Shown here one piece after another: positions 49,890-62,990 of a stretch of DNA of 64,000 nucleotides (positions within the stretch are counted from its first letter, which is position 1; every line of letters begins with the position of its first letter). The translations under genes were made by a program, and so were the position numbers. Location: contig NC_059478.1 of the NCBI RefSeq assembly GCF_018139145.2, positions 28,923,001 through 28,987,000 of the forward strand. The letters are read 5' to 3'. This DNA is from Gymnogyps californianus (taxonomy: Eukaryota; Chordata; Aves; Accipitriformes; Cathartidae). Below the pieces are notes generated by a model. The model worked only from the letters and a program-made list of their open reading frames with translations, was not told the origin of the DNA and searched no databases.

Positions 49890-50320
49890 GTAAAGATGTG
49901 GACCCATTACAGAAGGACCATATGAAGGTTGCAATAACAAATGTCTACAAAAGGACAAGCTACAAGGCAAGGCTGAAGGAATCACAGTTGCCTAGTTTAA
50001 GAAAATCGCAGGAAAACATAATGGCGCCATTTAAGTCCAAAGAACACAGCAGGAGAAAGGAAGAGAATACCTCACTGCCTACTGAGTGAACCAAGATATA
50101 ATTGTCATTGATTGCTGCAAGAGAAACTTCAGTTAAATACTAGTGTGAAGTGCCTAAAGGGAGTGAAAGTCCAGTACTGGAACTGGTTATGGAGAAATGC
50201 TGAGAAACCTCCCTCACACCAAAGATTAGATCAGACAACCACCGGTCAGGAATGACGCAGGTACAGATGAACCTTCTGGCCAGGCATGGACTGAACGCTG
50301 TTATCTGCAGCTCTCCAAGA
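49890..50320 (+). mobile_element. Decayed CR1/L3-type LINE 3' region
   Basis: The order of motifs follows the 3' part of CR1/L3 LINEs. There is AAGGCAAGGCTGAAGGAATC (about 49964), a block about 50124-50190 with GAGAAACTTC and CAGTACTGGAACTGG, and AGATCAGACAACCACCGGTC (about 50228). The corresponding intact phrases are 'gaggaaaggctgaaggaact', 'tggaacaggctgcc' and 'ttggatgaccacctgtcagg'. It is highly diverged and interrupted; the ends are approximate. Confidence 0.6.
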
Positions 50321-52389
50321 CCCACAGACAGTCGGAACAGTAACAAAAAGGAAAGGCAAGAGATCAAAGCAGAGTCATCCTAACCTAAAGGAAGAGGATG
50401 GGCACGTGCACTTCTGCAAGGATTCTTTGTCCCAATAGGGCATCCTGCAGTACCAAGGAGATTCATTCACGCCTTTCAGCTGCATTTTGGTACAAACAAT
50501 TCTGACTCTGCCAGCTCAATGATTTCTTCTGATGGTTGACTTAGATGCATAGATGCAGCTAAATTTCTCTACAGCTTCAATTCCATCCAGCATTAGACTT
50601 CACTGGTGCAGCTGTGGACTCCTGTAGTTAGATGGACCTGTGAATGACTTCTTTCTCCTTCCTCAGAACAGTCCAACAAGTCTGTCTTGACTACCTGTTC
50701 TTCCGCCTTCACCTCTTTTGCACAGGACACTACAGAGTTTTATTCTTTCACCTCTTCTGTTCAACAAACTTAATAAACTAGGCTGTAGTTTGAGTACAGT
50801 GGGATAGAACTTGCTTTAGGATTTGGTTTTATAGTGGGGACTTAAAATATATGCTTACAAATGTATCAGTTTAGTTAATTCCTGTGGTTTTAATAATTTT
50901 TTTTTTCAGATGACCTTAAGGCATCACTATAGGCATATAAAATGAGGCACTGAAAACCTTAATCACATCAACGGAGAGACTACTTTCTATTTATAGTTGA
51001 ATATTATGGAGATATCCATATCTTACTAATCACGATCAGATTAAAATGCATTCTCTGCTGGTTTTTAGTTTTCCAAATTTGGACATTTTTAGACTACTAA
51101 CATGAAATTACCTTGAAGCACATAAATATTTAAGCAGGGATAGTTTACCTTTTCTGGTGGGTGTATAATAAACAGTTTAACCATCATCTATATACAGGCT
51201 GTTTTGTTCTCCATCTAAAGAGACAATCACCTTTTATCCTTTTCCTTTTTTCTTCGTTTCAGTGCTATTAGGAAACTATTCACAAGTGCAACCCCGAACA
51301 ATACTATGCAGTAATTATGACTAGATAACAAAGAGATGCGAACAATTACTGAGCCCATTTTGAAACCCTACACTAATAAAGTCATTAGATGCTGCCCTTG
51401 CCATGAGCCTTCTAAAAGCTTCTGAAGTTACAAGAACACACGGCATTGTTCGTTAGGACAATCGCTGCTGGCAGAATGCAAACCTTGAGTTAAACCATGC
51501 TGCAAATTGATCTTGACATTCTGTTAAGACTGCCACTAAAATCAAAAGCAAAGGAGAAAAGGAGAAAATGAGCGGGTGGGATGTAATCATGGAACAGAAG
51601 GGTTCCTTCCTCACCTTCTTTCCTCTTCCTCCTCAAAACAAACCATAGGGAAAATGACAAATTTGCCTGGTGTTTGAGAACCTTTATTTTTAAAACACTA
51701 ATTAGACTTTTGACCTGTTTTTATTGACCGGCACTTTATTGCTATTAAATTAAATTAAATAAAATATTGCAAAATACAATAGAAAAGGTTTTCACACTGT
51801 TCTGTGAAACCTGTTAAGGATTTAGTGCCTAAAGAACACATCCAACAGTTTTGCAAGCAACACATACAGAATCTACGGTCACTCCTGAAGAGGCAGTGAG
51901 AAATTAACTCACCAAGTCCAGCTCTCACAGACCCCACACCTGCAATATATTTGCTGAAGGATCAAATAGGATTGGGGAGCTGGAGTAATATGGTCAACTG
52001 GTCTTCATCCAGGCATGCATCATTCAGCAGGTTAGTATTAAGGGTCAGCAACTGTGAATATGGCTAATTACTTGATGACGGAAATCGCAGGTGAAGACAA
52101 CCTGCTGCTGAGAAGCACTTTAGTCAATTAACTCTTTCCTAAGCTTAAGTAAAGTGAAAAACTATCATTTGAACATTAAAACTAACAAGTACCTGTCATC
52201 AGAGCTGAGAAAAGTTGGCAACACCTTGAAATACAGCACCCAAGGGCAATGATATCAAAAGCTAAAAAGCTGCTACATACATTCGAGTCACCGTTCTATG
52301 GTTTTGGCACTGCTTTGCTTGGCAAACATTATGTACATTGGAAATCTGTTATTATTATGCATAATCTATGTTTGTAAATGCTCTGCGTA

Positions 52390-52562
52390 CAAACATAAGG
52401 GTATGTGTGCATGTGTAGGTATATACGTATGTATATATATTCACTACATATCTGTCCTGGATACAAATACATTATATTAATGTATATTAATGAATTAACA
52501 AAAATAGTTAGGCATGTGCTTGCATACCTATATATATATACACCTCCCATACACACACACAT
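52390..52562. repeat. TG/TA/CA-rich low-complexity tract
   Basis: Alternating TGTG, TATA and CACA stretches begin with GTATGTGTGCATGTG and end with a short (AC)n run. The left part is roughly complementary to the right part, so it may fold, but pairing is imperfect. Confidence 0.6.
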
Positions 52563-55500
52563 AATTACATTAGAATAATGGTATTTAGTCAACTCTTTGA
52601 AGTCAGAAAGTGCCAGAACTACAGCTGCTCATGTCTGGTTGCCCTGCTTATCTATCCCATAACCTCTCTGGAAACCTGAGGAGTCACTTAGCCCTTGCGA
52701 CAGGCCAACGCAGCTGGTGAGCTGCTGCAGCCGCATGCTCGGACCAAAAGGGAGGGCCAGAATTGTCAACACCACTGCTGTCAAACACCGCTACTACTGC
52801 CCTGACACCTCCCGTAAGTGTATTTCTGCTGTCTGGAGTGGCATGGTAGCAAATCTCCATAGCAAGCAATGGAAAGGAAACAGTAATTTCTAAGCTCATG
52901 ATTCACCCCAAATTGAGTGGAATATAACAAGAAAGTAAAAGATATACCTGTAGCTTTGTGGGTTTCTTTCCTCCTTTGACCATGGACAACATAAATTACA
53001 AGAATATTCCAAACAGTTGCTCACTAAACTAAAGTCTAAACTATAGGTGATAAAGCTTTCACATAGATTCCTTAACAGTATTATAAAAACACCATGTTAT
53101 TTTCCTAAATGAAGGCTAATTATTTTATTATATTATTTTGTGCCTTTTATTATGATTTTTTAATTCTAGTAATGAAAAGATTCATAATTTGCAGCACTTA
53201 CCCAAAGTAATTGCTCCCTTTCCTGCAAACCTTATGTCAGAGGCAATTAAAAGCTGTGGAAGCCAAAACAAAACATCCTCTTAACTGTATTAACTACATT
53301 TCTCCTTCACTTTGACAAAGTAACAGTCCTGGGTGGCTATAGTTAGAAATTTTAAAAAATCTGACTCCCAAAGTCGTAATGCTTATGCTCTTGCACTACT
53401 GCTAACAGTTACCCTGGCGCTTGCACAGTGTTTTACTTCCAATCCTACCTACAGAACTCTCTTCACTCTGTTGCAATGGGTGTTGAAGAACAAGACTGAG
53501 AGATTCCAGCTGAAAAGTGCTAGTGCACAGTAATGCAGGATTCAAAGCATGTCCCGACATCTGTGTCAGCCGAGAAACATACTAAAAATCAGGAAAAACG
53601 ACAAGATTTTGGAGCTGTTTTTGTTCTACAGTGTTCAGGATGGACCCTCATTTCATTAATTAGAAAAATGGAAACTACTATTAAGACTGGTTTTGGAACA
53701 GAATGACATCCATAGATGTCAGAAAGAGAACAGCAGAGAGCAAGAAAAAAAAATCAGAATATTCAAGATTTTTTGGCTTATATGAGGGAAGTATTTATAT
53801 CTGTGAATTCATTCATGCCATGCTACAGAGTACTGAAAACCTGTCTTTTACCACTGACACTGAGGTGTTCCCTATTGATTGCTGTAAATAAAGTGGGCCT
53901 GATTCCTCTGCCTTCCCACCCTGGCTTTTCTACTAATGCAATTGTAACAGCACAAATAAGTTGCTCTTGCACTACACCAGCACGCAAAAAGCAGTTCCTT
54001 CTGTTGTTGCCGTTGTCTTCTCATCGTTCAAATAAAAAGCTACGTGCAACTGTATTCATAGGGATACAGAACAGAACAGGCTCCAAGACCACTGTTGTTG
54101 TGTCACATGATGAAGGGTAGTAATTAAACAGAGGTACTGAGTATTTATTTATGGGAATGCCCACAGTGCATTGGCACTTTCAAAAGGGAGAAGGAAGCAT
54201 CATGCCCCCTCTGAAGAAATCACAGTCTAAGGAGCAGGATGTGACACTAAACACAACTGAGAAATTATTCTAATTCGAGCCAGCATGCCTTGTTTACCCC
54301 TTACTATTTTTTGACCTCACTGTTAATATGACAGGTTCTTTGTTGTTGTTAATAGAAAGCAAAAAATGAAGGCTTAAAAACCCTATCGTACTGCACAATC
54401 GGTGACGAGGTTCATTGAGAATAGCTATAAAGCCTTAAACAAGCCCTTTATTTTGTGTTTTAAGAAGTGTCATAAGGAGTTAATAGGACACAGCTGTACA
54501 GGCTCTTTCTAATAAGCAGCTTCTGTCGCTTTGGTCACCACAGGTGTCTCTGTAACCTGCAAACTCTTATTACTAGTGTATCAAAGTTGTGCTACTTAAT
54601 AGATTTCTTTAGTAAAACACAACAAAGCAATTACATGGCTGTTGATCGTCAGTCATAAAAAAACCCCCTCAAACACAGTTTTTCAAAAGAAACTACACTG
54701 CAATTTTTTGTCATTGTAAAATAAAAGAAACTAGAGAATTAAATAGAAAAGCGAACAATAGAACAGCAGGCAGTCAACTGAACTTAGCCACTACAGATGG
54801 TTTAGAAATAGTGTTTCCTTCTACACCAACTTGTGGGATAAAAGAAAAGGAGGAGGCTCCTTACTGCCCATGAATGGCAATACCAAAAGACTTAAGCAAC
54901 TTTCCAGTCTATGTATTTGGTCCCATGAAAGAACCTAGATGTTTCTTTTTCCTCTCTCTCTTTTTTCTTTTTAAAAAACTTTTTATCTGTTTTTGCGACT
55001 GCTGTTTTCCATAATCTTTAACTCTTCTCTAGAATAACTTAAACTAGAAACATAGCTGCTGATGCGTCCAATGACGAAATGCAGAAGATTGAGTGAGGAA
55101 TTCCTGTGAAACATAAGTATCATTTAAAAAGTGTATCAGAAAAAGCAATTGTTCTGTTCTCCATGCTCACTTTCAGTAAAGAAATATTAACTATAATTTG
55201 CATATTTAAGAATAGGAATGCATGAATGCTCTATTCTAGCAAGCCACAAGAGAAAGAAACATAAATATGTGCTTTTAATTGTTCATTAATCAATGGAATT
55301 GTGTAAAAAAGTGGCAACCTTATCCCAGCCCAAATGACTGTTGCATCTTTTGTTCAAAAGTTAGAATAACTCTCATTATAGTAATATACGCAAGACACTA
55401 TCCTGGCAAGCAGTTGTCTTCTGTGTAAACAAAGGTGATGAAATGAGGCCCAAGTCAGAAAACCAAACAAGTCTGATTTCTAAATATAGTAAGTATAATC

Positions 55501-56241
55501 ATAAAATCATTATTTTCAATAGATTATGATACACTGATAACTAAAGGAGAGAGGTCTTAATATAAAGATAAGAAAATTTGTTGGTAACACACAAAAGATG
55601 TAGAAGGAGGTGGAATCTACAGTTTTTTCATTTCTTTACTCATCAGCAAAATGATGGCCTCTCTAAGACCTAGGATAGCTTTTATTATATTAAAACCTAT
55701 CAAAATACCTAAACATTACCAAAGGGATGTTCTGTAAGAAAACTGTAGTTAAAAAAAGTTCATATGAATTGCAAGCTTTTAGCTTTTTGCATAATCTGTT
55801 TTTAATATTAATCACATGAATGTTATTTCTTTAATAAGATTTTCATTAACAACAGTAGTTATTATCCCAAACAGTTCTAATGCAGTTACACGTACATACA
55901 TACAATTAGTGTCACATAATGGCAATGCAGTGCAAAACTGTGAAGACACGTTCCTAGAACTATGTTTGGCAAATAAACTAAAAAAAAAAAAAAAAGAAAT
56001 TATTTCTTCAACTATTTTTTCCTGCACAGGAATAAGAAGTCACTTTGTAATGAAAACAAGGATGGTCCAACTCTCAGTGAACGTCAGCCAGCATGGCTTC
56101 ATTGATCAGCTAAAAATGAGCATGAAGTTTTTAGTTCAAATAGATATCAAGCAACAAAAGATTCGATACACAGAGATGACACAGAGATAAGGGTCTTCCT
56201 TGAGAGAAAAGCTGCTCCGCTCACAGTCCAAAGAGTCTTAC

Positions 56242-56396
56242 CTTGCTCTGTTTGCTTCTTTTGTCATGTCCCATGCCCAGGTTATGAAGTTCTGACTCAG
56301 ATAGGAGACAATAGATTCAGCACAAAGCATTTGTGAGCAGAAGACATTGGTTAGTACACTTTCATCGTGGTGGAGGTAGATAGCAAGAAGCTTTCT
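56242..56396 (-). CDS. FAF1: FAF1 exon encoding the N-terminal part of the visible UAS domain
   Basis: The 155-bp exon has acceptor TTTTCAG and donor GTAAGA. It starts in phase 0 and ends with the first two bases of an Arg codon. It encodes RKLLAIYLHHDESVLTN, then VFCSQMLCAESIVSYLS, then QNFITWAWDMTKEANRA. This is the start of the conserved core of the FAF1 UAS domain. If the protein is 650 residues as in human, the first codon here is residue 372. The expected upstream partner (ending …KARD in human, from memory) is not present between here and 64000, so it lies beyond the window. No break or frameshift is seen. Confidence 0.97.
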
Positions 56397-59300
56397 CTGA
56401 AAAGACATGAGGAAAAGATCAGTGAAAACTTCCTCAGGCTATTTAATAATTTAAAATTACTGCTGCAGATTTGTGTGTTAGTACGCCCTATGGTATTTAT
56501 CAAGGGTGCTGAGTATCTGAATGTGCACACCCAGGGGAAAAAAACCCAGTAGATTTCAAGTCCAATGGTCCATCCCTCCAAATCTGTAAATCTTCTCAAT
56601 ATTTTATTATGTTATTTATTAGCTTCCTAATATTTTATTTTGGGTACCAAAACACGATATATTATATGCTTAGAATATGAAAATAACTTTTGAATGAAAA
56701 ACAAAAACCTTATTAACAGACGTAGCTTAAGAAATGAGTGAACTTTTTTGGCTTGCTGCCCAATAAAGATAACATTTGGAACAATTCCCTGAGCAAGGAA
56801 CACACCTCTTGATACAACAGCATCTACGATACAAAACAAATATAAACAACCTGAAAAAAAAATGACAGTGTATTGTTATCACCTCTCTTCTAGCCAAATA
56901 AAGAGGAAAATGAGTAAGTAACAATACAGCTGCCTACAGTCCCAAAGCCTGCGACATTACATGCTGGATGTTTTGGCAGTTCTCCACCCAGCCGTATGAT
57001 GTGGGGAGGCCCACAGCACATCAGTCTCTCACCTGCTTCGTCAGTCGATGTGTAGCTGGTCAAAAGGCCATGTGTCAGCCCAGCTGGCTACATCTCTTGT
57101 GGAGCTGAGGAGCAAGGTAGCCGCCCCAGCACTGCGAATATGTAAGACGCAAGGGAAAGGCTATGGGAGACATGGATCAAATCCCACATTGAGTTTGTGA
57201 GTGCTGATATATCTCATTGTAGTTACCACGTTAGCAAACACTAGATGTTGAGGATGGTGTTTGTGGCCTCTTGCAACAAAATATTCTGTTCCGTGTTCTT
57301 CTGAAACCCTATCAAGTAATATTTGAGCTTCACTGCCATCATAGAGCTGTGCTGTGTCCCCATGATAATCTCAGACCACCTTTTGGAAAGTGAGTCTATG
57401 TGTACGTAAATCTAGAAAGCAGACTGAAAAAAATACAGGGAAACTATGAGCTAGTTAAGGACCATGATCCTATATGTGGTATTCAATGAATTACAAATAC
57501 CATTCAGAAAATTACAACTTCCCGTTCCCCCATACTCATATATATTACTTGCTTTATTTTAAAATCCTACTTGAACATATTTGCTGAGACAATATGGTAA
57601 ATGCTATCTTCAGACTTTCATTTAAAGTCATTTCAAATCTTTTCATAAGAAGTAACACTGAACACTAGATATTGATGTGTACTGATATAGCAAGACATGG
57701 GATGCAATTTTGAGACAAGCTGTCTTTGTAAAAAACCTGTATGGCTATCACCTCATATACTGGCTTTGGATAAAACTTAATGACTGTTTATAAAAAGAAG
57801 AATACATTTGAACATTAGACTTTGGGAAAGGGATTAGCAATTTGCATTAATGTTTGTCTAATTTAATTTAAATGTTCTTCAAAACCACGTACACATGTGC
57901 CAGGAAGGGCCATTAATAAGCCCAACATGCAGAGATCCATATAAGTGCAGCCAACAATGTTGACTGAAACTAAACTTGAAAATCCAGGGCACTGATGCAC
58001 AATATCAAGCAATAAAACAGCATTTCTGTGGTGATATTTAATTTAAAAAGAAGAAAGAGGCAGGGGAAGATCAGGCACTGTCTATTTTTGAGGATCAGCC
58101 ATTCTGCATTTCAAAGCGTCTATCCCTGCAATATCCAGGTTACTGTGCTAGAATCTCGACTATTATATAGCAGTTGTAAGAGAGGGAGGGCAAAGATGTG
58201 TTTACTCAGTGATTAGGGCCTTAGAATAAGCCTCTAGCTCCTAGAGAGACAGCTCACCACTTATTCATTTGGACCAATTCACAAAGCCTAGAAAGATTAA
58301 ACATCCATGCTGAGAAGACAAGCAAATGCAGACGGTGAAAAAGAAATAAAAATTCTTTAAAAACTCTGAGATGACTTCATTATTTTTTCCACAAGGAAAC
58401 TTTAGGAAAGTGTTTAGTTAGAGAAAAACCCACATTGACCTCTCTCTAAACCCTTAATCTTTCCTTTGTGGTGGCACTGCTTTGTGGTAAGCGGATGGCT
58501 TTGCTCTCCTCTTTTCACTGGGAGCGGATAGAAAAAAAGGCTCTTGAGAAACACTTTTACTTCCAAAGAAACAACCCCATGAAACTGTTAAATATGAGAT
58601 TCCATACAACGGAATGTTTCAAAATATGTACAGTTTTAGGCTTAAAGATTTAGGGACAAATTTTGGTAAACAGAACAGGCACATACACAATAGTCGTTTA
58701 CACTGAGCTACTTTACAAGAGAATGTAATTTTTGTTGCATCAACAAATCTCACCATGCAAAGACTAAACTCCATCACGTATAAAAGACTGTACTTGTGCC
58801 TGATAATTCATCCAAAATGTTAAGGTCAGGCATAGACATACTGCTAGGACAAATGAAAAGAGGTAGCAGGAGGAACTGAAGTGCTGAAACATGATTTTGA
58901 AAAATCTTAGTGGAAGCCAGGGATATTTTTTCCTTGGAAAACTGCATTATTGCAAAAGGCTCACAGCTTGGAGTTTCTTGTTGTTGCTGTGTGGTTTGGG
59001 TTTTTTTTGTTTTGTGTGGGTTTTTTTGTTTTGTTTTTGTTTTTTTTACTAATCCATGGTAGTATATATTTATAAGCAGGTTTTTGTTGGTTTTATTTCA
59101 AGCCTTTGAAAAATCAGAGCAAATTCTAGGATTCTATGATGACTAATACTGGGAATTTTTTAGTCAGTACTAATAAAATAGGCTCACTGAACTGTTGAAC
59201 AGTCTTGACTTCCATAAAAGGAGCCTACTAATGGAGCACTAGTCTGTTCTGTGTTGGATTTCTCAAAAATATAATGACTCAGGGGTTATATACTTAGCAT

Positions 59301-59489
59301 AAAATGTTAACCAAGAAAAAAAAATCCGATGGGGAAGAACTTTTACTAGTGCCTATGAAGGTATGGGATACTGAAAAGTTTCTAAGTACTGAATAGCTGA
59401 TGGACTTCCAAAGGCCTTAGGACTTCAGGAACTTAAGCCATCAAGAGATGTATTTTTCAGAGTATGTGGATGCTGAAGACCAGGCAGTT

Positions 59490-59590
59490 ATACACTGGAA
59501 TTTTCAGAAGGGGCCTGGATTTGCAAACATACTCGGGAGTGTAAGTCTCATCAATGTCAATAAGACTTAAGGTCCTAAAAGCCTGAACTC
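59490..59590. repeat. Relic of a palindromic amniote interspersed repeat
   Basis: The segment contains AATTTTCAGAAGGGGCC, then GTGTAAGTCTCATCAATGTC, then AATAAGACTTAAGGTCCTAA. Intact copies that I know from turtle and bird DNA read like 'ttttgaaaa…', 'aagtcccattga…caatgggactta' and 'ggctcctaa'. The copy is heavily diverged. Similar phrases occur just to the left (about 59400-59440). Confidence 0.45.
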
Positions 59591-60909
59591 TAAGCTCCAG
59601 GTTTCATTTTATTTCAGAGGAAAAAGGGCCATGAGAAAGAGGTGCTAACTGTTTTCAGCATCTTGGCTATCTAAATACCTTAAAAAATCCAGACCTCAAG
59701 CATTTTTTTCTGCAATCTCTGTTGCATTCAGACTGCATGAGACTCAGTTAGCCATGCCTCTGCTCCCTTACCTCACACTCACTGCTATGTGTTTACAGCG
59801 AAGTGCTGCAGCCCTCTCCTGCCTGATTTTGATCTGTTGATGGAATATGCCCGGCACATGGCACCCTGGAAGGAAACGTGGGCTGTAGGTGGACACTACT
59901 GCAGCAAGGCAGCCCTGAGAGGCACAGTCCTCCCAGATGTCGCACTGCACCATGAAACCTCTCTGCCACATCATCCAAAGTACAGCAGCCTCCTGTCACA
60001 TAAACTGATGCACCTGACCAAGAGATTTAACATGCACATACACTCCCACACGAGACAAACATATTAAAGATCTGTGCTATGTACCAAAATGGCTATGCCA
60101 TCCACTTGGCCATTTTTGCATTTTGGAACTTCAGAAAAGTTAATGCACTTTGTGCAGAATTAGAAGAAATGAAGGAGAAGTTGTCACTGAGGCAGAAAGA
60201 AACACAGATCTTCATGAGGTTGAGAGACTAAATTGATAATCACTGGGTAATGGGATATCCAAGCTTCTCAGCCAGTTCCTAATAATGTGAATAACTTAGA
60301 TACCTCAGAAGAATATGAACTTGAATGAGAATAGCAATACAGTCATAAGGGCCAGCAAAACCACAGACCTGAATGGTTATTTTTAAATCTCAGGTTTACA
60401 AGTTCAAGTAATGACTGAGACAAAAATGTTCACGATGTAACATCTGCTAGAGACATGAATGTTCTTTCAAGCTGGTAGGCTAACGAATAAAGATCTTAAT
60501 TTTTCCTCTAGGTTTTATGTAGTGAGAGCTAATTCAAATGAACAAAGGGACACATTTGCACATCTTTAAGCCTTTGAAGTGTACAATCCGATCCACCTGT
60601 CTAAGGTGATCTTGGAGATCATATGATCGGCCTTCTTGGACACAGCTACTCTACTATGCACAATCCTTTTTTCCCTAAGCAGAATGCAAACCTTCTCTAA
60701 CACCAAGGCGATACACCTTCAAATTCACTCCACTTTGAAAAAGGATCAAAGCAGGAGTAGGGCAGATGGACATTCACAGGAAGCCTTGTCTGTGTATTAC
60801 ACAGAACAGAACAAAACCTGCTGAAGATAAACATTATTAAATTCCCCTGCACCAGTCAAAAGAAAGGAGACAGACACCAAAGATGGAGAGACAAGGGGCA
60901 CTAACCAGC

Positions 60910-61255
60910 CTCTAGCCTTGCAGAAGAGGATCTAAACTAAACTGTAGCCCACAGGTTCCCAAAGTGGGAGTGAGATGATCCCCATAATCTTCTGATCTGG
61001 TCTTTTGTATTATACATGGCATAAAACATCCCTAAACTAATTCCTAATTTAATCTTTCAGTAATTTTATCTTTCAGTAAAACATCTAGTCTCAAAAAAAC
61101 ATCAGTGATGGAGAATCCATATGAACCATGGTAAGCTGTTCAAACAGCTAACCACTCTCCCAGGTAAAGGTGTGTTTTATTTTAAGCTTGATTTAGTCTA
61201 CTTTCATCTTCCAATTATTTGATCCTATTATACTGTTGTATCTCTATTTCAATCA
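60910..61255 (-). mobile_element. Well-recognisable CR1/L3-type LINE 3' end
   Basis: Read on the minus strand, it follows the 3' end of a CR1/L3-type LINE known from turtles and crocodilians. It has TTGGAAGATGAAAGTAGAC, GTGGTTAGCTGTTTGAACAG, GATTCTCCATCACTG, GAGACTAGATGTTTTACTG and then CCAGATCAGAAGATTATGG. Each block corresponds in order to 'tggaagttgaagctagac', 'gtaattaaccattggaacaa', 'gattctccatcactgg', 'aagattggatgtttttct' and 'cagactagatgatcacaatgg'. Only the 3' part remains and it carries indels, including a local duplication of ATCTTTCAGTAA (plus strand, about 61053-61080). It is antisense to the relics at 62570 and 49890. Confidence 0.8.
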
Positions 61256-61594
61256 ATTGAACTTGTAGTGATATCTTACATAATGCAAAGAATATCCAGT
61301 AATTAAAACCAAACTCAAATAAGATCTATAAATCATAGGCTTTGAAAGAGGAGGAAATGTAGAGTGTGGCAGACAATTTCAAAAAACTTCCATTATTTAT
61401 TATCAAGAACAGAGGATGCTGAAGAGACACCCATACCCAGGACTAACCTTTCAGATATGAAAGATGAATCTATTCTTCAGCTATGAAGAATAAAGGGTGT
61501 GTAGGCACACAGTGAGACTACTAAGCTGGTATGTTGTAGCAAAAATTTCTAAACAATAATTATCCAAAAGTTCAGAATTAATTTAAGAATGCAT

Positions 61595-61609
61595 ACACAC
61601 ACACACACA
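61595..61609. repeat. Short (AC)n microsatellite
   Basis: About seven AC units. It is a minor simple repeat that is likely to be polymorphic. Confidence 0.9.
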
Positions 61610-62569
61610 TCAGGCAAGACTGGAAAGAAAATGTAGGTGACTAACATGGGACTTAACTGGAATTTATGTACTGACATCTACCATAGTGTAGCTGCTTTAC
61701 TCTTCCCAGGAACCTAGAGTTATACTTCTACACCTGTCCTCTACAGTTTCAATCAGACCATGTGGATTAGTGTTCAGGTTATTTATATTTAATCAGAATC
61801 TGTAAAGTAATAATTTCTCCATCTAGGACCCTCAGACAGCTCAACTACAGATGCATTTTCAAAGCACACCTAGGATACACAATATGATCAAGCCCCTTAT
61901 AAAATGTAGGAGTAGCAATTTGACTTGATTTGAAATGTGCCTGGAGTCAAAGTAAAAGGTGATGGTGAAGCTGTACTCCTTGACACAACTCCGCAGTGTT
62001 TAGGGAATAAATGGGGGGAAAAAGATGACAAAGACTAAACCAAAAAGCTGTCCTGCAATTGGGATTTGGAACCTCTTTCTACACGAGGTAGCATCTAAAA
62101 GACAGACTTCAAATTTCTCTTCTGAGACAAGAAGATGGGAGAGCAGTCAATGCTGTTTCTATAATGCGCTCTAGCAGAAATTAGAATAATTATCTCTGTG
62201 AATATTTTTTCCTGCATTAAGTTCAGCAGGAACTTAATTAGCTGAAATAATGAGACAGTTTTCTGAGTTACACAGATAAAAATGATACTATAGAAAGCCC
62301 TGTATGAATGAATATTCTGCTACCAGCAGGGGAAAAAAAAAAAAAAGCTTTTATTTGAACATGCCAAATCATGGAAGGAGCATACTTTCTTCTAGGTATC
62401 CAGGAAATAAAGTACCCATATGTGAGAGGGACAGTGCTGCCACTAAATTGAACCTAAAAGATAGAATTCAAGGAGAAGAAAAACATGGTTCATTTTCAGT
62501 ATGCAGGAATATATATTGAGGTGACAATACCAATCTGTGCTAAGAGAGATGTTTCACATATTTATTAAA

Positions 62570-62990
62570 AGTCAGTGGACAGAAAGGTTGAGAGAGGAGC
62601 AGGAGGTGATCTGACAGAGGTATATAAAGATAAGAGCTCCTGAAAAGGTAAAGCAGATGTCTTTATTCTTTCTCATAATAAAAGAGTAGCAACCACCTAT
62701 AAAAATGAAAAGGCACACAAGCTCCAATAAAAGAAAATACTTTAGTATTATTCAAGTAAATAGCTCAGTGAGATTCAATATAGCGATTAAGATCCTGTAT
62801 TAATAACAATACCGCCCTAAGTTAGGATAAACCCCCTGACGTTTCAGAACACAGGGCACGCACAAACTGCTTTCAGTCACAAAGAAATCTCCCCCAAACA
62901 TCTTGTTTAAAACTATCCATTGTAAGATTTCTTCCATGGCACCTGGTTTAGGTATTTCTATGATAGCGTAGCTACTTGAGTAAGAGTAAG
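62570..62990 (+). mobile_element. Decayed CR1/L3-type LINE 3' end
   Basis: The order follows the 3' end of CR1/L3 elements. There is GAGCAGGAGGTGATCTGACA, AGAGGTATATAAAGATAAG, CTTTCTCATAATAAAAGAG, ATAAAAGAAAATACTTTAG and later AAAGAAATCTCCCCCAAAC (about 62880). Intact phrases are 'gaggagatgatagaggtctataaaatcatg', 'cataatacaagaac', 'aaaggaagtatttttt' and 'aggaagaaatctcccccaa'. The minus-strand open frame at 62800-63123 is the antisense of the 3' part of this relic and so needs no gene. Confidence 0.7.

Larger units (their letters stand above)
42056..56241 (-). other. FAF1: FAF1 intron (14.2 kb)
   Basis: The donor is GTAAGA and the acceptor CACATAG. It holds an imperfect inverted repeat relic (43634-43707), the solo ERVL-type LTR (46967-47557), a CR1/L3 LINE 3' relic (about 49890-50320) and a (TG/TA)-rich tract around 52390-52562. 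A patch at 44150-44570 is open in several plus-strand frames but shows no recognisable product, and neither does the open frame at 45187-45597. Confidence 0.85.

Noticed and set aside
59101..59140. Possible chicken-type CR1 3' tail (ATTCTATGAT-like)
   Set aside because: Only a single unit is present and I could follow no CR1 body on either side.
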